Assembly: GCA_030694935.1 (NCBI GenBank)
Contig: JAUYUA010000036.1
Coordinates: 1 to 41,337, forward strand
DNA length: 41,337 bases
Direction of reading: 5' to 3'
Source: Lutibacter sp.
Lineage (GTDB): Bacteria > Bacteroidota > Bacteroidia > Flavobacteriales > Flavobacteriaceae
The position numbers were made by a program, and so were the translations under genes. The notes under the pieces were generated by a model, which was given only the letters and a program-made list of their open reading frames with translations, was not told where the DNA came from and made no database searches. Of the stretch, positions 10,249 through 17,906 are shown piece by piece. Position 1 is the stretch's first letter; every line of letters starts with the position of its first letter.

Positions 10249-10604
10249 TAAAAAATTAAAAAATATGCCCGCCGCAAGCAAGTCTAAAAATCGTAAATCA
10301 TCAAGTGAAATCGTCAAAAACTGCATATTAGGATATCGGCAGATAGGCGAAAGGGAGGAGACTCCGTACATACTCCATACTTAGTGTTATAGTAGTGTTA
10401 GAGTGAGGTTAACAATCGGTCCAAAATTAATCAAAAAATCAGACAAATAACAAGGTTTTTTTTCGCGCCAAAAAAGTATTGAAAAAAGAAAAATGCCAAA
10501 AATTTTAAATTTCAGCAAGCCTCTTTTAATAATTTCGATTAAAATGGGCAGAAATAAACAACATTTAAGGTTGTTTTTAGGCCTTATAGTCAGCTCTCTT
10601 GTTT
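10249..10604. other. Gene-free, AT-rich spacer
   Basis: Both strands show only short reading frames that run through repeats or low-complexity text and have no signal peptide, domain or conserved start context. Nothing functional is claimed here apart from the operator repeats that begin at 10605. Confidence 0.4.
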
Positions 10605-10655
10605 TTAAATGGTAAGTTTATTATAATAAATGGTAAGTTTTTATTAATAAACGGT
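10605..10655 (-). promoter_or_regulatory. Three 21-bp-spaced direct repeats upstream of the short paralogue
   Basis: Read on the minus strand the 9-mers are ACCGTTTAT (10647-10655), ACCATTTAT (10626-10634) and ACCATTTAA (10605-10613), exactly 21 bp apart. They match the operators of the neighbouring paralogues (ACCGTTT then ACCATTT) but in opposite orientation. On the plus strand TAAGTTTAT and TAAGTTTTT, also 21 bp apart, would be alternative LytTR-like sites. A -7-like TACCTTTA lies 42 bp further on (10698-10705). Confidence 0.55.
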
Positions 10656-10697
10656 AAAATAAATCGTTATTTCGTATTTTTATTGAAAAGGATTGTT

Positions 10698-10705
10698 TAC
10701 CTTTA
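10698..10705 (+). promoter_or_regulatory. Weak -7-like box TACCTTTA
   Basis: One base departs from TAnnTTTG. It is proposed mainly because it lies at the same distance (42 bp) from the 21-bp repeats as the better boxes of the neighbouring genes. It would give a leader of nearly 200 nt. Confidence 0.3.
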
Positions 10706-10901
10706 GGGAATAAATTAAAAACATCTTACTAACCATGAAATTAAACATTCACACCATAGAATTACACGCTTATCCCAAGTGACCTTAAGTTAATAGTAAA
10801 AAAAATTAATTTAACCACTTTTTGTGAACATTCTTGTTGCGTTTAATGTGACATGTATTTAGGTATCATCTGTTTTTAATAACATTTTAAATTTTAATGT
10901 T

Positions 10902-11729
10902 ATGACCAAAACAATGTTTCTTTCGTTAGTGCTTTTGGCAACGGGATTTCTTTCTTTTTCTCAACAAAGCGATATTCGCCCAAAATTTAGAATTGGCTTT
11001 GATGCCCCAAAAATTGACCACCGACAAATACTGTTAACCGTTGACCATAGGGCTTCTTATGGCATAGACTGGGGATTTGACGCTTTAATGTACCAGGTTT
11101 TTTCTGATGATATGTATTGGGTGCTTGAAAACAAAAGATATGTCATTCAGGCTGTTGACACCCTTATTTCTGAAAAACAAATTCCTTTGGGCGTGCAAAC
11201 ATTGACCGGCGGAGCCATCACCATAAAAATAGACAAGCTTGAAAATGTTCCTGATGAAGTTGGTGTTTTTTTAATGGACAAAGAAACCAATACCTTATAC
11301 AATCTTAGAGAAAACAATTACACCGCCACTTTAGCCGCCGGTGTATATCATAATAGGTATGCGCTAACGCTTAAAACCAAAAAAGAGGCGCCGGTTGCCG
11401 ATGAAAATGCGGTTTTAATTACCGAAGATATTGATGCCAGTTTCACCGAACCCGGCGATAATTTGGTTGCTGATGAACCCGTAATACCTTACCCTGCCAT
11501 TGATATGTATTTAAACCAAACGAATATGACTATCACCATTAAAAATCCCGAAATGGTTGCCATGAACATGGTAGTTTTATACAATATGATGGGCCAATTA
11601 ATGCAAACTTGGGAAACCAACACCAATACCCAAAATTTAACCATCCCAAATATGCCAAAACAAGGTGTTTATGTACTCCACGCCTATACCGAAAATGGTA
11701 AAATAAGCAAGAAAATAGCCATAAATTAA
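10902..11729 (+). CDS. Short secreted paralogue: pre-sorting module plus T9SS sorting domain
   Basis: The product is 275 residues long with a clear signal peptide (residues 1-21, ending SFSQ-Q). The mature protein starts directly with RPKFRIGFDAPKIDHRQ, which matches RPKFRIGFDAPKISHRQ at ~966 of the 1199-residue neighbour. It continues through WGFDALMYQVFSDDMYWVL and YVIQAVDT to a final type-A sorting domain (MVVLYNMMGQLMQTWET). It is therefore the C-terminal ~230 residues of the family with no adhesion or repeat part. The frame is intact with its own signal peptide and a 21-bp repeat operator upstream, so it looks like a functional small secreted protein rather than a fragment. It could serve as an anchor or partner for the larger proteins; that is inference. 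Confidence 0.8.
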   Translation: MTKTMFLSLVLLATGFLSFSQQSDIRPKFRIGFDAPKIDHRQILLTVDHRASYGIDWGFDALMYQVFSDDMYWVLENKRYVIQAVDTLISEKQIPLGVQTLTGGAITIKIDKLENVPDEVGVFLMDKETNTLYNLRENNYTATLAAGVYHNRYALTLKTKKEAPVADENAVLITEDIDASFTEPGDNLVADEPVIPYPAIDMYLNQTNMTITIKNPEMVAMNMVVLYNMMGQLMQTWETNTNTQNLTIPNMPKQGVYVLHAYTENGKISKKIAIN

Positions 11730-11766
11730 CTTAAAAGCAGTGTAATGCCGCAACGTGGCCGTTTTT

Positions 11767-11836
11767 AACCGCAAATGTCACAAAGATTAACGCAAAGTTC
11801 GCAAAAACCTAGTTTTATTGCGTTCCTTGCGGTTAA
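11767..11836. repeat. AACCGCAA...TTGCGGTT palindromic element, copy 1
   Basis: This ~70-bp element has nested complementary ends: outer AACCGCAA/TTGCGGTT and inner AACGCAA/TTGCGTT. Its middle reads AAGTTCGCAAAAACCTAGTT. It is nearly identical to the copy at 11963-12032, including the following TATAAGCCGTAAATCAAAAA. Confidence 0.8.
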
Positions 11837-11903
11837 TTTTTATAAGCCGTAAATCAAAAAATCAAAAATCAAAAAATCGTATTTCATAAATAGTAAATCG
11901 TAA

Positions 11904-11926
11904 ACCTGCCTGTCCGGCAGGCAGGT
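11904..11926. repeat. CCTGCCTG/CAGGCAGG palindrome
   Basis: ACCTGCCTG (11904-11912), loop TCCGG, then CAGGCAGGT (11918-11926) form a perfect 9-bp stem. Related GC-rich palindromes occur near 9810-9833, 20468-20490 and 34847-34862, standing out from AT-rich surroundings. Confidence 0.7.
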
Positions 11927-11962
11927 CAAAAGGTTTCTTGCGGTTAATTTTTTGACGATTCT

Positions 11963-12032
11963 TAACCGCAAATGTCGCAAAGATTAACGCAAAGTTCGCA
12001 AAAACCTAGTTTTCTTGCGTTCCTTGCGGTTA
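11963..12032. repeat. AACCGCAA...TTGCGGTT palindromic element, copy 2
   Basis: This is the second near-perfect copy, 196 bp after the first, with the same nested ends and the same following sequence. Between the two lie the CAGGCAGG palindrome and an extra GTTTCTTGCGGTTAA half-end, so the region looks like a duplicated or nested insertion. Confidence 0.8.
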
Positions 12033-12154
12033 AGTTTTATAAGCCGTAAATCAAAAATGATTTTTTTGTGATTTTCAGGCGTTTAAGTGCTTAATACCTA
12101 CGCTTAAAATGGCGAAATAACCAAAAAACTCCCTGCAAATTAGTGCTAAAACAA

Positions 12155-12205
12155 ACCGTTTAACTATAATATAAAACCATTTGTTTCCAATATACTGCCA
12201 TTTGT
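12155..12205 (+). promoter_or_regulatory. Three 21-bp-spaced direct repeats (candidate operator)
   Basis: ACCGTTTAA (12155), ACCATTTGT (12176) and GCCATTTGT (12197) start exactly 21 bp apart, two helical turns. The first two each match the remembered LytTR consensus [TA][AC][CA]GTTN[AG][TG] at 8 of 9 places. The set ends 42 bp before a perfect TAnnTTTG box and 73 bp before the start codon. Confidence 0.62.
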
Positions 12206-12247
12206 TTAATTGATGTTCTGGCATTAACAAGATACTTCAAAACAAAG

Positions 12248-12255
12248 TATTTTTG
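12248..12255 (+). promoter_or_regulatory. Bacteroidota -7 box TATTTTTG
   Basis: TATTTTTG fits TAnnTTTG and would start transcription about 15-20 nt before the ATG at 12279. No TTG is present at the usual -33 distance, suggesting dependence on an activator bound at 12155-12205. Confidence 0.5.
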
Positions 12256-12278
12256 GGTAACCCAAGAACGCTTATTAT

Positions 12279-15200
12279 ATGGTCAAAAACTACCCCGTTT
12301 TAAAAAATTTAGCAGCCCTATTTTTCTTATTATTTGCCTTTTCGGCTTTTTCGCAGACTTCGCAAACATTTATAACTTCAGGTACCTTTACCGCGCCTTG
12401 TGATGTTACTTCAATTACTGTTGAAGTTTGGGGCGGAGGAGGAAAAGGTGGTACCAGAACTAATAATGGCGAAAGCGGTGGTGGTGGTGGTGGTGCTTAT
12501 GTTAGAAGCACTTTTACAGTAACTTCTGGGTCTTCATATATAGTTTATGTAGGTGCAGGAAGTTCAACAGAAGCAGCAGGTGAAGATTCTTGGTTTATTA
12601 ATAACACTACAATTTTAGCTAAGGGAGGGATTTCGGTTGCAAATAACACTATTGCTGGTGCTGCTGGAGGTTCTGTAGCGGCCTCAATAGGTACAGTAAA
12701 ATATGCAGGAGGAAATGGCGCTAACAGCTCAAACAACAATTATGGAGGTGGCGGAGGTTCTTCCGCAGGAAATGCATCAAACGGAACTACGGCAACCAAC
12801 CAAAATGGTGCAATAGCTCCAACCGGAGGAGGCAATGGAGGAAATGGTGCAACAGGGAATAATGAAAATGGATTACCTGGTTTAAATCCCGGTGGTGGCG
12901 GCGGAGGTGCAAGAAACACTGGAGGTAGCCAAATAGGTGGTTCCGGAGCCAATGGACTAATTAAAATTACTTATACATCAAGTTATTGTGCCCCTACTTA
13001 TACGACTAGGGTAGATCCAATAACCAACGTTACTTTTGCAGGCATTAATAACACAACAACAAATGTGACCGGCGGTGCAAATCTTGAAAGCTTCTGTTTA
13101 ACAGGAACGGTGCTTCAAGGTTCTGCAACGAATACCATTTCTTTAAAAGGAAATACCGTAGGTTTAAACACAGACTATTTAACGGTCTTTATTGATTGGA
13201 ATCAAGACGGTGATTTTTTAGATGCGGGAGAAACTTACAATATTGGCACTATTTATAACTCTACAGGTTTAGATGCCATTACTGCAAATGGTAACATAAC
13301 TGTACCTGCGACAGCTACCTTGGGTAACACAAGAATGCGTGTCTTTAAAAGATTTGCTGCCTACACTACAGATCCTTGTCAAACAACTGAATATGGACAG
13401 GCAGAAGATTACAACATTATCGTAACAGCACCAAGCACCATCACTACAGGCACTATTTCGCCAACTTCTTATTGTGCTGGTGCAACCGTTTCCGTTCCCT
13501 ATACAATAACAGGAACTTACAATGCCGGCAATGTTTTTACCGCCCAGTTATCTGATGCTGTCGGCAGTTTTGCTGCACCAGTAAATATAGGAACTTTGAC
13601 ATCAACTGTAGCTGGTTCTATTTCAGGCACAATCCCTATTGGCACAGCCACCGGGACAGGTTACAGAATAAGAGTGGTGAGCAGTAATCCTGCGGTTACT
13701 GGATCTATTAATGGAAGTAATATAACAATAAACGCAATACCAGCCACACCAACAGTTGGTACAATTACCCAACCAACTTGCTCATTGGCAACAGGAAGTG
13801 TTGTGTTAAATGGATTGCCAGCGTCAGGAACTTGGACATTAACAAGATCACCAGGAGCAATTACCAGTACAGGAACGGGAACAAGCACAACAATTTCAGG
13901 TCTTGCAACCGGCACCTATAACTTTACAGTTACAAATGCGTCTGGATGTACTTCTTATGCATCTGCAAATGTGGTTATCAATTCGCAGCCATCTATAAAC
14001 ACTTGGAGCGGATCAATAAGTACCGATTGGAATATCTCAGCAAACTGGAGTTGCGGTACGGTTCCTACTATAAGTACTGATGTATTAATACCATCTGCGC
14101 CTGCGTCTAGTAATTTTCCAACCATAGCTGCAGGAGGTTTTGGCGGACTTGCAAGAGATATTGAAATACAGAATGGTGCATCTATAACTATTGAAGGAGT
14201 TATCAATATTTTAACAGGAACTGGTACCGGAAATGCACTTACTATTGCGGGTGACTTAACCCTAAACGGCACAATAGATTTAAATGGCGAATCCCAATTA
14301 TTGCAAGATATGGGAAGTGTTTTAGATCCATTAAGCACAGGCACCATAGAAATAGACCAACAGGGAGAAGGCAATAAATACCGTTACAATTATTGGTCGA
14401 TGCCTGTTTATACAGATACAGATTTAATAATGGGTAAACACACCACCGTTTTTGCATCTTTACGAGATGGCACCATTCCAAGCAGTCCGGCACTAATTAC
14501 TTTTAGCAATATAGGATATGATGGCGCTCAAACAACACCAATAACATTAAGCACTTATTGGATGTTTAAATACGCAAATTCAGGAAGTGGTTATAGTGCT
14601 TGGGATCAAGTTCGCAGTACCGGAAAAGTATATACAGGCCAAGGTTTTACCATGAAAGGCCCTAAGAATCCTGTATTGCCAATAACACCAGCACAAAACT
14701 ATGTGTTTGTGGGAAAACCAAATAACGGAACTATTGAATTAACCGTGGCAAAGGACTATGATTATTTGGTGGGAAATCCATACCCTTCAGCTTTAGATGC
14801 CGATCAATTTCTTATTGACAACAATCCTTTTGGGACAGCCTCAATTACTGGAACCATCTATTTTTGGGAACATTATGGCGGCGACACCCATAATTTGGAA
14901 GGGTATCAAGGGGGTTATGCAACCTATAGTTTAGGTTCTGGAGTTCCAGCTTCATCATTTCCTGGCTTGGGAGGAGGAACCTCGGTAAAAGGAGCGCCAG
15001 GCCCTTATATTCCGGTTGGTCAGGCATTTTTTGTGGTGGGTGATGCCGTTGATGGCGGCCAAATTCAATTCAACAACGGGCAACGTGTTTTTGTGAAGGA
15101 AGGTTTAACTTCTATTTTTATGAAAAGCAGCGATCCAAAATTAAAAACGGAGAATACACGCGGTGCCGACCTAAGGCCAAAATTCAGGATTGGTTTTGAC

Positions 15201-15878
15201 GCACCTAAAATTAGCCACCGACAATTGCTTTTTACCATTGATGAAAGAGCAACACAGGCGGTAGATTGGGGGTTTGACGCGGAAATCTATGAAATTTTTG
15301 CCGATGACATGTATTGGATGCTCAACAATAAAAAATATGTGATTCAGGCAACCAACAATGTGGGCTTGAACTCAGAAGTGCCTTTAGGCATTCAACTCTC
15401 AAAAACAGGAATGGTCACCGTTAAAATTGATGCGCTTGAAAATGTGGATGACGATACGTCTATCTATTTAAAAGACAAATTAACGGGCGAATCCTTTAAT
15501 ATGCGCAACAAACCCGTGCAGTTGAATTTAATGGCAGGGAAATATACCGACCGATTTGCACTCACCTTTAAAACACAAAAATTGGTGGCAGAAGATGTGA
15601 AAGCGGAAGTATTAATCCCTGCAAGCTCACAACCCATCATCGAAGGCATCCACGTATTTATGAACAACGCCATTGGCGAGTTGCAAATTAAAAATAACAG
15701 CAGCGAAGAAATAACAAGCGTGGCTTTGGTAAACACTTTGGGACAAACCATTAAAACCTGGAATTCAAACTTTAACATAAGAACAATTTCATTGCCTCTT
15801 AGCACCGCAACAGGCTTTTATTTGGTGCAAATAACTACAAAAACCAGTAAGACGGTTAAAAAAATTAGTGTGCAATAA
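12279..15878 (+). CDS. Secreted glycine-rich/GEVED-like protein with T9SS sorting domain
   Basis: This 1199-residue predicted surface protein has a signal peptide at about residues 1-26 (ending SAFSQ-T). Residues ~50-228 are glycine-rich with runs such as GGGGGG and the start VEVWGGGGKGG, a known Bacteroidota adhesin-like module. A GEVED-like module follows at ~240-390 (VFIDWNQDGDFLDAGE, then EYGQAEDYNI). Ig-like repeats and a WSGSISTDWNISANW segment (~574) lead into the family's shared half: GESQLLQD (~668), NYWSMPV (~706), VGNPYPSALDADQF (~830), RPKFRIGFDAPKISHRQ (~966). The last 75 residues are a type-A sorting domain, closely matching the first gene (GIHVFMNNAIGE, LGQTIKTWNS). The N-terminal half is unlike that of the other paralogues, so this looks like domain shuffling onto a constant C-terminal half. 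Confidence 0.88.
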   Translation: MVKNYPVLKNLAALFFLLFAFSAFSQTSQTFITSGTFTAPCDVTSITVEVWGGGGKGGTRTNNGESGGGGGGAYVRSTFTVTSGSSYIVYVGAGSSTEAAGEDSWFINNTTILAKGGISVANNTIAGAAGGSVAASIGTVKYAGGNGANSSNNNYGGGGGSSAGNASNGTTATNQNGAIAPTGGGNGGNGATGNNENGLPGLNPGGGGGGARNTGGSQIGGSGANGLIKITYTSSYCAPTYTTRVDPITNVTFAGINNTTTNVTGGANLESFCLTGTVLQGSATNTISLKGNTVGLNTDYLTVFIDWNQDGDFLDAGETYNIGTIYNSTGLDAITANGNITVPATATLGNTRMRVFKRFAAYTTDPCQTTEYGQAEDYNIIVTAPSTITTGTISPTSYCAGATVSVPYTITGTYNAGNVFTAQLSDAVGSFAAPVNIGTLTSTVAGSISGTIPIGTATGTGYRIRVVSSNPAVTGSINGSNITINAIPATPTVGTITQPTCSLATGSVVLNGLPASGTWTLTRSPGAITSTGTGTSTTISGLATGTYNFTVTNASGCTSYASANVVINSQPSINTWSGSISTDWNISANWSCGTVPTISTDVLIPSAPASSNFPTIAAGGFGGLARDIEIQNGASITIEGVINILTGTGTGNALTIAGDLTLNGTIDLNGESQLLQDMGSVLDPLSTGTIEIDQQGEGNKYRYNYWSMPVYTDTDLIMGKHTTVFASLRDGTIPSSPALITFSNIGYDGAQTTPITLSTYWMFKYANSGSGYSAWDQVRSTGKVYTGQGFTMKGPKNPVLPITPAQNYVFVGKPNNGTIELTVAKDYDYLVGNPYPSALDADQFLIDNNPFGTASITGTIYFWEHYGGDTHNLEGYQGGYATYSLGSGVPASSFPGLGGGTSVKGAPGPYIPVGQAFFVVGDAVDGGQIQFNNGQRVFVKEGLTSIFMKSSDPKLKTENTRGADLRPKFRIGFDAPKISHRQLLFTIDERATQAVDWGFDAEIYEIFADDMYWMLNNKKYVIQATNNVGLNSEVPLGIQLSKTGMVTVKIDALENVDDDTSIYLKDKLTGESFNMRNKPVQLNLMAGKYTDRFALTFKTQKLVAEDVKAEVLIPASSQPIIEGIHVFMNNAIGELQIKNNSSEEITSVALVNTLGQTIKTWNSNFNIRTISLPLSTATGFYLVQITTKTSKTVKKISVQ

Positions 15879-15883
15879 AAAAG

Positions 15884-15914
15884 TTTAAAGTTCAAAGCTC
15901 AAAGGTGAAAGCTT
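15884..15914. repeat. Short 7-bp repeat array (AAGNNNA)
   Basis: About four and a half units of a heptamer (AAGTTTA, AAGTTCA, AAGCTCA, AAGGTGA, AAGC) begin 6 bp after the stop codon of the preceding gene. The units are of the same kind as the ~30-unit array at 34592-34805. Confidence 0.75.
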
Positions 15915-15941
15915 TTGTGTTTAGGAAAAAATATTATAAAT

Positions 15942-15983
15942 ATGCCTAAATAATGTTAAACTTGATTAACATTATTTAGGCAT
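15942..15983. terminator. 18-bp perfect hairpin between convergent genes
   Basis: ATGCCTAAATAATGTTAA (15942-15959) and its exact reverse complement (15966-15983) enclose a 6-nt loop. On the minus strand the stem is followed by an AT-rich tract ending in TTTTTT, so it could end transcription of the acyl-CoA dehydrogenase gene; it may also serve the surface-protein gene on the plus strand. The stem is AT-rich, so a repeat-derived origin is possible. Confidence 0.6.
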
Positions 15984-16027
15984 TGTTATTTAAAAAAAAC
16001 TTATAACTTCAAATTTTCAATTAAAAA

Positions 16028-16087
16028 CAAATCAAACTCCCTTTCCTTCGGAAAGTTTACCTGCCGCGGTAAGGGCTGGGGATAGGA
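16028..16087. repeat. CCCTTTCC...GGGGATAGG repeat, copy 1
   Basis: The element reads CAAATCAAACTCCCTTTCC, then a CTTTCC-TTC-GGAAAG hairpin (16041-16055), a CCGCGG core and GGGCTGGGGATAGGA. Copies lie at 34818-34878 (full) and 26481-26522 (short). It ends 3 bp before the dehydrogenase stop codon on the minus strand. Confidence 0.75.
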
Positions 16088-16089
16088 AC

Positions 16090-17268
16090 CTATTTAAACG
16101 CAGAAATCCCTGTAATATCCATGCCTGTAATCAGCAAATGAATATCGTGTGTTCCTTCATAAGTAATCACGCTTTCTAAATTCATCATATGGCGCATAAT
16201 GGAATATTCGCCGGTAATTCCCATAGCACCCAATATTTGTCGGGCTTCACGTGCAATATGGATCGCCATATCAACATTGTTTCTTTTTGCCATGGAAATT
16301 TGGGCGGTTGTTGCCCTGTTTTCATTTTTTAAAACGCCCAAACGCCAGGTCAATAATTGCGCTTTGGTGATTTCGGTAATCATTTCAGCCAATTTTTTTT
16401 GTTGCAATTGCATTCCGGCAATCGGCTTGTCAAACTGAATGCGTTGTTTGGCGTAACGCAAAGCAGTATCATAACAATCCATGGCAGCACCAATAGCGCC
16501 CCAGGCAATTCCGTAACGTGCGGAATCTAGGCAGCCAAGCGGCGCACCCAATCCGTCTTTGTTAGGCAAAATATTTTCCTTCGGAATCTTCACATTGTCA
16601 AAAATCAACTCTCCGGTTGCAGAAGCGCGTAACGACCATTTATTGTGTGTTTCAGGGGTAGAAAATCCTTCCATGCCACGTTCCACAATCAATCCTTTTA
16701 TTCTGCCTTCTTCATTTTTGGCCCATACAACGGCAACATCGGCAAAAGGCGCATTTGATATCCACATTTTAGCACCGTTCAGCAAATAATAATCACCCAT
16801 ATCTTTAATATTGGTGGTCATTCCTCCCGGATTTGAACCGTGGTCAGGTTCTGTTAAACCGAAACAGCCTAAAAATTCACCGCTTGCCAGTTTTGGCAAA
16901 TATTTTTGTCGTTGCGCTTCGTTGCCATATTTCCAAATAGGATACATCACCAAAGATGATTGCACGGAAGCAGTTGAACGAATGCCGGAATCACCGCGTT
17001 CAATTTCTTGCATAATCAATCCGTAGGAAATTTGATCCAAACCCGCACCGCCATATTCTTCAGGAATATAAGGTCCAAAAGCGCCTATTTCAGCCAACCC
17101 GGAAATAATGGATTTTGGGAATTTCGCCTGTTGTGCAGCCTCTTCAATAATTGGGGAAACTTCTCTTTTCACCCATTCTCTTGCGGCATTGCGCACTAAA
17201 AGATGCTCTTCCGTCAATAATTCATCCAATTGATAATAATCCGGAGCCTGAAATAAATCTTGTGACAT
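16090..17268 (-). CDS. gcdH: Acyl-CoA dehydrogenase, glutaryl-CoA dehydrogenase type
   Basis: This 392-residue flavoprotein of the acyl-CoA dehydrogenase family oxidises a CoA thioester using FAD. It resembles the glutaryl-CoA dehydrogenase branch, which makes crotonyl-CoA with loss of CO2 in lysine and tryptophan breakdown. Visible marks are GIRSTASVQSSLVMYPI near 96-112 (the arginine-serine region of GCDH), FGLTEPDHGSNPGGM, WISNAPFADVAVVWA, and TYEGTHDIHLLITG near the C-terminus, where Glu371 corresponds to the catalytic base. Length is normal for the family. It stands alone, convergent with the surface-protein gene. A -7 box TAAATTTG lies on the minus strand at 17292-17299, giving a leader of about 20 nt. 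Exact acyl specificity cannot be proven from sequence alone. Confidence 0.85.
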   Translation of the reverse strand: MSQDLFQAPDYYQLDELLTEEHLLVRNAAREWVKREVSPIIEEAAQQAKFPKSIISGLAEIGAFGPYIPEEYGGAGLDQISYGLIMQEIERGDSGIRSTASVQSSLVMYPIWKYGNEAQRQKYLPKLASGEFLGCFGLTEPDHGSNPGGMTTNIKDMGDYYLLNGAKMWISNAPFADVAVVWAKNEEGRIKGLIVERGMEGFSTPETHNKWSLRASATGELIFDNVKIPKENILPNKDGLGAPLGCLDSARYGIAWGAIGAAMDCYDTALRYAKQRIQFDKPIAGMQLQQKKLAEMITEITKAQLLTWRLGVLKNENRATTAQISMAKRNNVDMAIHIAREARQILGAMGITGEYSIMRHMMNLESVITYEGTHDIHLLITGMDITGISAFK

Positions 17269-17291
17269 TTGGTTTTATTTTTTGTTGTTTA

Positions 17292-17299
17292 CAAATTTA
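17292..17299 (-). promoter_or_regulatory. -7 box TAAATTTG for the acyl-CoA dehydrogenase gene
   Basis: On the minus strand TAAATTTG fits TAnnTTTG and lies 23 bp before the ATG. No clear TTG was found at -33. Confidence 0.4.
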
Positions 17300-17349
17300 G
17301 CAATTAAAATCTTTTATTCCTTACATTTGTGTGTTGTAAATAAGCGCCT

Positions 17350-17525
17350 AAAGTACTTAAAGTTGTAAAGTTAGGAGTGCCTAAAGTACTTAAAGTGAGC
17401 TAAAGTGCCTAAAGTTAAAAGTATTTGAATTGAACTAAGAATTAAAACAACTCTAGGCACTTCAACCTCTGTGAACTTTAGGCACTAAAAAAATAAACAT
17501 AAAGTGAACCTAAAAATAAATTGTT
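17350..17525. repeat. Left flanking repeat block (GTGCCTAAAGT / ACTTTAGGCAC)
   Basis: The block starts with repeated CCTAAAGT words, then from 17405 runs GTGCCTAAAGTTAAAAGT ... ACTCTAGGCAC ... AAAGTGAACCTAAAAATAAA to the start codon of the four-helix-bundle gene. The part from 17405 is repeated directly after that gene (from 17949). Within each block GTGCCTAAA and its complement TTTAGGCAC are both present, so each block can fold. Confidence 0.75.
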
Positions 17526-17885
17526 ATGGAGAATAAAGAGTTTAGTAAACTACTGGAAATCAGAACTAAGAAATTTGCAATTTCTATTATTAACTTATCA
17601 GCCTCTTTGCCTGTTACGACTGAAGGAAGGGTGATAAAGAATCAGATAACTAAATCAGGCACAAGCATCGGCGCAAACTATAGAGAAGCAAATAGGTCAA
17701 GGAGTAAGGCCGATTTTAGGAATAAAGTAAAGATTTGTGAAAGTGAAGCTAGTGAAACTGTTTATTGGCTTGAGATTATTATTATTTTAAATTGGGTTGA
17801 TTTAACAAAAACGCAATTAATTATGAATGAAGCCAATGAAATTCTTGCTATTTTTACATCGATAGGTAAAAATTTAAAACCTTAG
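17526..17885 (+). CDS. Four-helix-bundle protein (S23/IVP family)
   Basis: This 119-residue protein is of the TIGR02436 kind, related to proteins encoded in intervening sequences of 23S rRNA genes and to the accessory protein Avd of diversity-generating retroelements. Family marks are KLLEIRTKKFAISIINL at the start, KNQITKSGTSIGANYREA at ~39-56, RSRSKADFRNKVKICESEA, and ETVYWLEIII, with a C-terminal helix. It is nearly all helix and basic. It is not inside an rRNA gene here, and no reverse transcriptase or template repeat is near. Its molecular role is unknown; nucleic-acid binding is inferred from relatives. The gene is enclosed by direct repeats that suggest it was carried in or duplicated as a unit. 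Confidence 0.85.
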   Translation: MENKEFSKLLEIRTKKFAISIINLSASLPVTTEGRVIKNQITKSGTSIGANYREANRSRSKADFRNKVKICESEASETVYWLEIIIILNWVDLTKTQLIMNEANEILAIFTSIGKNLKP

Positions 17886-17906
17886 TTTTAAAAAAAAGTG
17901 CCTTAA

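Noticed and set aside
9774-10384. Several 60-64 residue frames on both strands
   Set aside because: They run through palindromes and repeat elements and their translations show only repeat-derived text.
12740-12952. Proline-rich minus-strand frame
   Set aside because: It is the mirror of the glycine-rich coding stretch of the surface-protein gene; codon bias supports the plus strand.
17526-17885. Diversity-generating retroelement accessory gene (avd)
   Set aside because: The fold family is the same, but there is no reverse transcriptase, template repeat or variable target gene in the window.
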